From NCBI RefSeq assembly GCF_049739465.1, contig NZ_JBMHHY010000042.1, positions 1-64,000 on the forward strand: DNA of 64,000 nt, in the 5' to 3' direction. Shown here piece after piece: positions 62,064 through 64,000 of the stretch. A model generated the notes under the pieces. The model worked only from the letters and a program-made list of their open reading frames with translations, did not search any database and was not told the origin of the DNA. Source of the DNA: Embleya sp049739465 (GTDB taxonomy: Bacteria; Actinomycetota; Actinomycetes; Streptomycetales; Streptomycetaceae). Position 1 is the stretch's first letter. Each line of letters opens with the position of its first letter. Both the position numbers and the translations under genes were made by a program.

Positions 62064-62522
62064 TCAGGCCAGATACCGGGTGATCGAGTCGATGACGCAC
62101 GCCGGCTTGGCCGCGCCGTCGATCTCCACGGTGATCCGGATGATCACCTGGATGCCGCCCGCGATGTCCGTCACCGCCGCGATCTCGGCCCCGCCGCGCA
62201 CCCGCGAGCCGACCGGGACCGGGGCGGGGAAGCGCACCTTGTCCACGCCGTAGTTGACGCCCATCGAGATGTTGCGCACCTCGACGAGCTGCGGCAGGAA
62301 GAGGTTGGACAGCGCCAGGGTCAGATAGCCGTGCGCGATCGGCGCGCCGAACGGCCCCTCCGTCGCCTTGGCCACGTCCACGTGGATCCACTGGTGGTCG
62401 CCGGTCGCGTCGGCGAACAGGTTGATCCGCTCCTGGGTGATCTCCAGCCACTCGCTGTACCCGAGGTGCTTGCCCACCGAGTCCTTGATCTGCTGGAGGT
62501 CGGTGAAGACGGTGGCCGCCAT
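62064..62522 (-). CDS. MaoC-like (R)-enoyl-CoA hydratase/dehydratase
   Basis: A 152-residue single hot-dog-fold protein. FADATGDHQWIHVDVAKATEGPFG contains the catalytic Asp/His pair of the hydratase-2 motif, and IAHGYLTLALSNLF follows. The length is that of the short actinobacterial MaoC proteins. ATG 62522. It converges with the Old Yellow Enzyme gene; the two could serve the same enoyl-CoA metabolism. A palindrome 18 bp upstream is a likely TetR-type operator. Confidence 0.92.
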   Translation of the reverse strand: MAATVFTDLQQIKDSVGKHLGYSEWLEITQERINLFADATGDHQWIHVDVAKATEGPFGAPIAHGYLTLALSNLFLPQLVEVRNISMGVNYGVDKVRFPAPVPVGSRVRGGAEIAAVTDIAGGIQVIIRITVEIDGAAKPACVIDSITRYLA

Positions 62523-62539
62523 GTGCGCTCCCGGTCGTT

Positions 62540-62556
62540 TCTGATGGTCTGTCAGA
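62540..62556. promoter_or_regulatory. Operator-like palindrome upstream of maoC
   Basis: TCTGA-TGGTCTG-TCAGA has perfect 5-bp arms and lies 18 bp before the maoC start. It resembles TetR-type sites near fatty-acyl-CoA genes in actinobacteria. No regulator is in the window. Confidence 0.5.
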
Positions 62557-62607
62557 TCGGCCCTTCCGGTATAGCAGACCGGCTCGATCGGCTCGGGCGC
62601 GGGACGC

Positions 62608-64000
62608 TCACGCGGTCGGGATCCAGGCCACCTGCCGCACGTCGGCGAGCCGGTCCACGGAGATCCCGGCGGTGGAGACCGTCCACAGGTCGGTGCCGAT
62701 CACCAGGGAACGCTGGATCCGCGCGTCCGGGTGGGTGACCCGGCCCACCTCGACGATCCTGGTGCCGTCGATCCGCAACACCAGGGCGTAGGGGCGCTCG
62801 CCGTACGGGGACTTCTCGCCCGGCGCGATCTGCGCCCGATCGCCCGGCAGTTGCGGCGGGACGAGGTAGGAGCCGGACACCGGCACCACCACGGTGCCGT
62901 CCTTGGGCCAGTACAGGAACGCGTGCGCGTCCTGCTCGGCCTGCGAATCGGCTCCCGGCACCACATATTGCGCGACCCGGTTCGGAGCGGCGAGGTTGTT
63001 CACGTCGAACAGGGACACCTGGGTGCCCAGCCGGCGTCCGCCGTCGGTGGCGTCCTGGCCGACGCCGATCAGCCGACCGTCGGCGATCGGGTGCAGGTAG
63101 GCCGAATAGCCGTTGAGCTTCAGCTCGCCGATCGTCTTCGGGTCGCGCGGATCGCGGAGATCGACCGTGTACAGCGGGTCGGTCTGCCGGAAGGTCACCA
63201 CGTAGGCGATCGGACCGGCGAAGCGTACGCCCATGATTCGCTCGGTCCGGCCCAGTCCGCCCACTCGGCCGATCGTGGTCAGCCGGTCGCCGTCGCGGGC
63301 CAGCACGGTGATCGCCGACTCGCTGCTGGAGCGCGGCGCGATCGGCGGCGACATGTTCGGCGGCGTGCTCGGCTGACCGTCCGTCCCGGCGCTCGGCGCG
63401 ATGCCGGGACGCGAGTTGCTCGCGGGGGCGGCCGGGGCGCCGGGGACCGCGGCGCTCGGCGCGGTCGTGCTCGGTGCGGCGCTGCTCGGGGCGCCGGCGC
63501 TGTCGGTGGCGCCGCTTTGCGCGTTGCCGCCCGGCAGGGTGCCGCTTTGGGTGGTGTCGCCCGGTGCGGAGGTGCTCCCGGTGGTGCCGCCGGTGGGCAG
63601 TCCGCTCGGCAGCGACCTGGGGACGGTCGGGTCGCCGGCGCTCAGCGTGGTGGCCACCCGCAGGTTGCCCGCGTGCTCCGACATCGCGTACCGGTTGATC
63701 ATCGAGCCGGAGACCACGCCGGTGGCGACCAGCTTCGGGGTGCCCTTGTTCCCGGAGAGATCCCGGCCGGAGATGTCGAGTTGGTTGATCACGGTGCTCG
63801 TGATCGGCGACCCGCCGCCGATCACCTTCGCGTCGCTCGACACGTTTCGCTGCCTGGTCGTGGTGGCCAGGTAGAGATTGGCGTCCGTGGCGTACACGTT
63901 GTCCACGTCGGCGGCCACCGTCACCGGATCGCCCTTGTCCAGGTCGCGGGTCAGGTCGAAGGACAACACGCTCAGCGTCGCGGCGCCGGTGTGTCCGCTG
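62608..64000 (-). CDS. Secreted beta-propeller domain protein (N-terminus beyond window)
   Basis: The C-terminal 464 or so residues of a larger protein; the frame is open through the right edge, so signal peptide and start lie outside. Propeller blades appear as LSFDLTRDLDKGDPV, VDNVYATDANLYLATT, YVVTFRQTDPLYTVDLRDPRDPK, IADGRLIGVGQDAT and TQVSLFDVNNLAAPNR. This matches the actinobacterial C-terminal beta-propeller family (exported, often lipid-anchored). An unusually long Ser/Thr/Pro/Ala/Gly stretch (about 110 residues, coded by 63310-63640) interrupts the propeller. Confidence 0.82.
   Translation of the reverse strand, partial: SGHTGAATLSVLSFDLTRDLDKGDPVTVAADVDNVYATDANLYLATTTRQRNVSSDAKVIGGGSPITSTVINQLDISGRDLSGNKGTPKLVATGVVSGSMINRYAMSEHAGNLRVATTLSAGDPTVPRSLPSGLPTGGTTGSTSAPGDTTQSGTLPGGNAQSGATDSAGAPSSAAPSTTAPSAAVPGAPAAPASNSRPGIAPSAGTDGQPSTPPNMSPPIAPRSSSESAITVLARDGDRLTTIGRVGGLGRTERIMGVRFAGPIAYVVTFRQTDPLYTVDLRDPRDPKTIGELKLNGYSAYLHPIADGRLIGVGQDATDGGRRLGTQVSLFDVNNLAAPNRVAQYVVPGADSQAEQDAHAFLYWPKDGTVVVPVSGSYLVPPQLPGDRAQIAPGEKSPYGERPYALVLRIDGTRIVEVGRVTHPDARIQRSLVIGTDLWTVSTAGISVDRLADVRQVAWIPTA

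Noticed and set aside
1..64000. tRNA, rRNA, prophage, conjugative element or replication origin
   Set aside because: No cloverleaf ending in CCA or TTCGA arm context, no rRNA-like stretch, and no integrase, phage, Tra or DnaA-box cluster was seen. Short ncRNAs cannot be excluded by eye.

Overview
The window is 64 kb of very high G+C DNA with dense genes, frequent GTG starts, GGAGG-type ribosome sites, 4-nt start/stop overlaps and long inverted-repeat terminators. A hopanoid operon, a TerD protein, SigR-like and SigB/F-like sigma factors, IdeR/DmdR-type iron boxes, an F420-type reductase and an Fxs peptide system point to a filamentous actinobacterium of the Streptomycetales. The genus cannot be fixed from the sequence alone. 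I see no rRNA, tRNA, transposase, phage or plasmid gene.

Layout. 1-1350: a non-coding array of about 210-bp repeats. 1659-5766: two DHA2 drug exporters around an orphan APS kinase. 6107-9040: an iron/heme island with a DUF2470 protein, two neocarzinostatin-fold surface proteins and a divergent heme oxygenase, with an IdeR-type box between them. 9162-14826: a complete five-gene oligopeptide-type ABC importer. 15830-24091: the hopanoid operon (hpnC, hpnD, hpnE, prenyl synthase, shc, hpnG, hpnO), without hpnH. 24175-32310: small metabolic and regulatory genes, including an amidohydrolase with a truncated paralog, an acyl-CoA synthetase, a Phd-like antitoxin, lipoproteins, TerD and a SigR-like sigma factor. 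32701-38253: pyruvate carboxylase, a SigB/F-type sigma factor and a PIG-L deacetylase. 38506-42793: a MarR/MFS divergent pair with a perfect operator, a Pro/Glu-rich membrane protein and a beta-propeller protein. 43015-44515: a second repeat array, an inverted copy of the first. 44532-48126: an iron-box-controlled siderophore ATPase, DoxX, uracil-DNA glycosylase and a hemerythrin protein. 48158-59200: the Fxs/TIR/STAND locus. 59477-64000: a small membrane protein, Usp, an Old Yellow Enzyme, MaoC and a cut-off beta-propeller protein.

The most notable region is 48158-59200. A cyclophane-RiPP core (FxsA precursor, FxsB radical SAM/SPASM enzyme and a separate HExxH-domain protein) is followed by FxsC and the giant FxsT protein (MinD-like, TIR-like, NB-ARC and TPR domains). 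Three divergent genes encode a TIR protein, an NB-ARC-like protein whose Walker A lysine is replaced by threonine, and an FxsC-like/TIR fusion. Two of these share a C-terminal helical module. The FxsA precursor carries FESVV where family members normally end, but continues for 32 more residues. The layout suggests a peptide-modifying, NTP-dependent conflict or signalling system with active and degenerate paralogs side by side.

The second notable feature is the pair of repeat arrays. Each consists of inward-facing units around an asymmetric centre, and the two are inverted relative to each other about 42 kb apart. A third theme is recurrent 6-, 9- and 12-bp tandem expansions at gene ends and between genes, several of which encode low-complexity tails.
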